From Cinnamomum chago (taxonomy: Eukaryota; Streptophyta; Magnoliopsida; Laurales; Lauraceae): 64,000 bases of DNA. Shown here piece by piece: positions 63,854-64,000 of this stretch. The stretch is from contig CP142454.1 in the NCBI GenBank assembly GCA_038049695.1, positions 18,298,501 through 18,362,500 on the forward strand, in the 5' to 3' direction. Below the pieces are notes generated by a model. That model was given only the letters and a program-made list of their open reading frames with translations, searched no databases and was not told the DNA's origin. Every line of letters begins with the position of its first letter. The first letter of the stretch is position 1. The translations under genes were made by a program, and so were the position numbers.

Positions 63854-64000
63854 CTGGTGTGAATTAGAGCATCATATAACTTACAGTGAAAATAAGACAA
63901 CTTATAGAGGGAAAAAATACAGTGTACGAAGGACCAAGCAAAAAATGATAAACAATTACTAAAAGACTTGGTTTCAGAATAAAGACATAATGAGCCTTTG

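Overview
This is nuclear DNA of a flowering plant. The exons are spliced and sit among very long introns. The mobile DNA is typical of plants: Ty1/copia and Ty3/gypsy LTR elements with initiator-Met-tRNA primer sites, L1 and RTE LINEs, hAT, Mutator-like and Harbinger-like MITEs. The species cannot be fixed from sequence alone. Introns of 3-28 kb packed with repeats suggest a woody, repeat-rich genome, possibly magnoliid or early-diverging eudicot (inference only).

Two host genes are recognisable and they converge. On the + strand, exons at 450-528, 1050-1444, 1678-~1811 and 29762-30373 form a zinc-finger protein: an N-terminal charged coiled coil, two U1-type C2H2 fingers and an acidic tail. 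Its third intron appears to be about 28 kb. On the - strand, 16 exons between 63853 and 32385 encode the C-terminal 1065 residues of MMS19, the HEAT-repeat targeting subunit of the cytosolic iron-sulfur assembly (CIA) machinery. All splice phases agree. The 5' exons lie beyond the right edge. About 2 kb separates the two stop codons.

Layout. 1-1811: 5' part of the zinc-finger gene, with an intron 1 built from tandem repeats. 1812-29761: the presumed giant intron, with MITEs, minisatellite-like arrays, gypsy remnants (7763-12389 and 18218-18447), a decayed copia element (12390-18217) carrying a hAT MITE in its RNase H, LINE fragments, a second decayed copia (~23595-27050), another gypsy fragment (~27430-29045) and a 257-bp SMART/TRIM-like element (29292-29548) just before the last exon. 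30374-32384: intergenic, with one strong hairpin. 32385-63853: MMS19, whose long introns hold an RTE LINE, a Mutator-like MITE, a long-TIR element with a nested MITE, an L1 with a 17-bp target-site duplication, a probable solo gypsy LTR, and a nested stack at 54265-63422 that contains a very young copia element (55292-60755) with identical LTRs.

The mobile elements are passengers in the introns; both genes look intact where visible. I see no operon-like system, no CRISPR array and no RNA gene. The most unusual items are the miniature LTR element, the decoy splice acceptors in the repeated intron 1, the 24-bp LINE micro-insertion with its duplication, and the stop codon shared by two independent copia copies at the integrase/RT junction.
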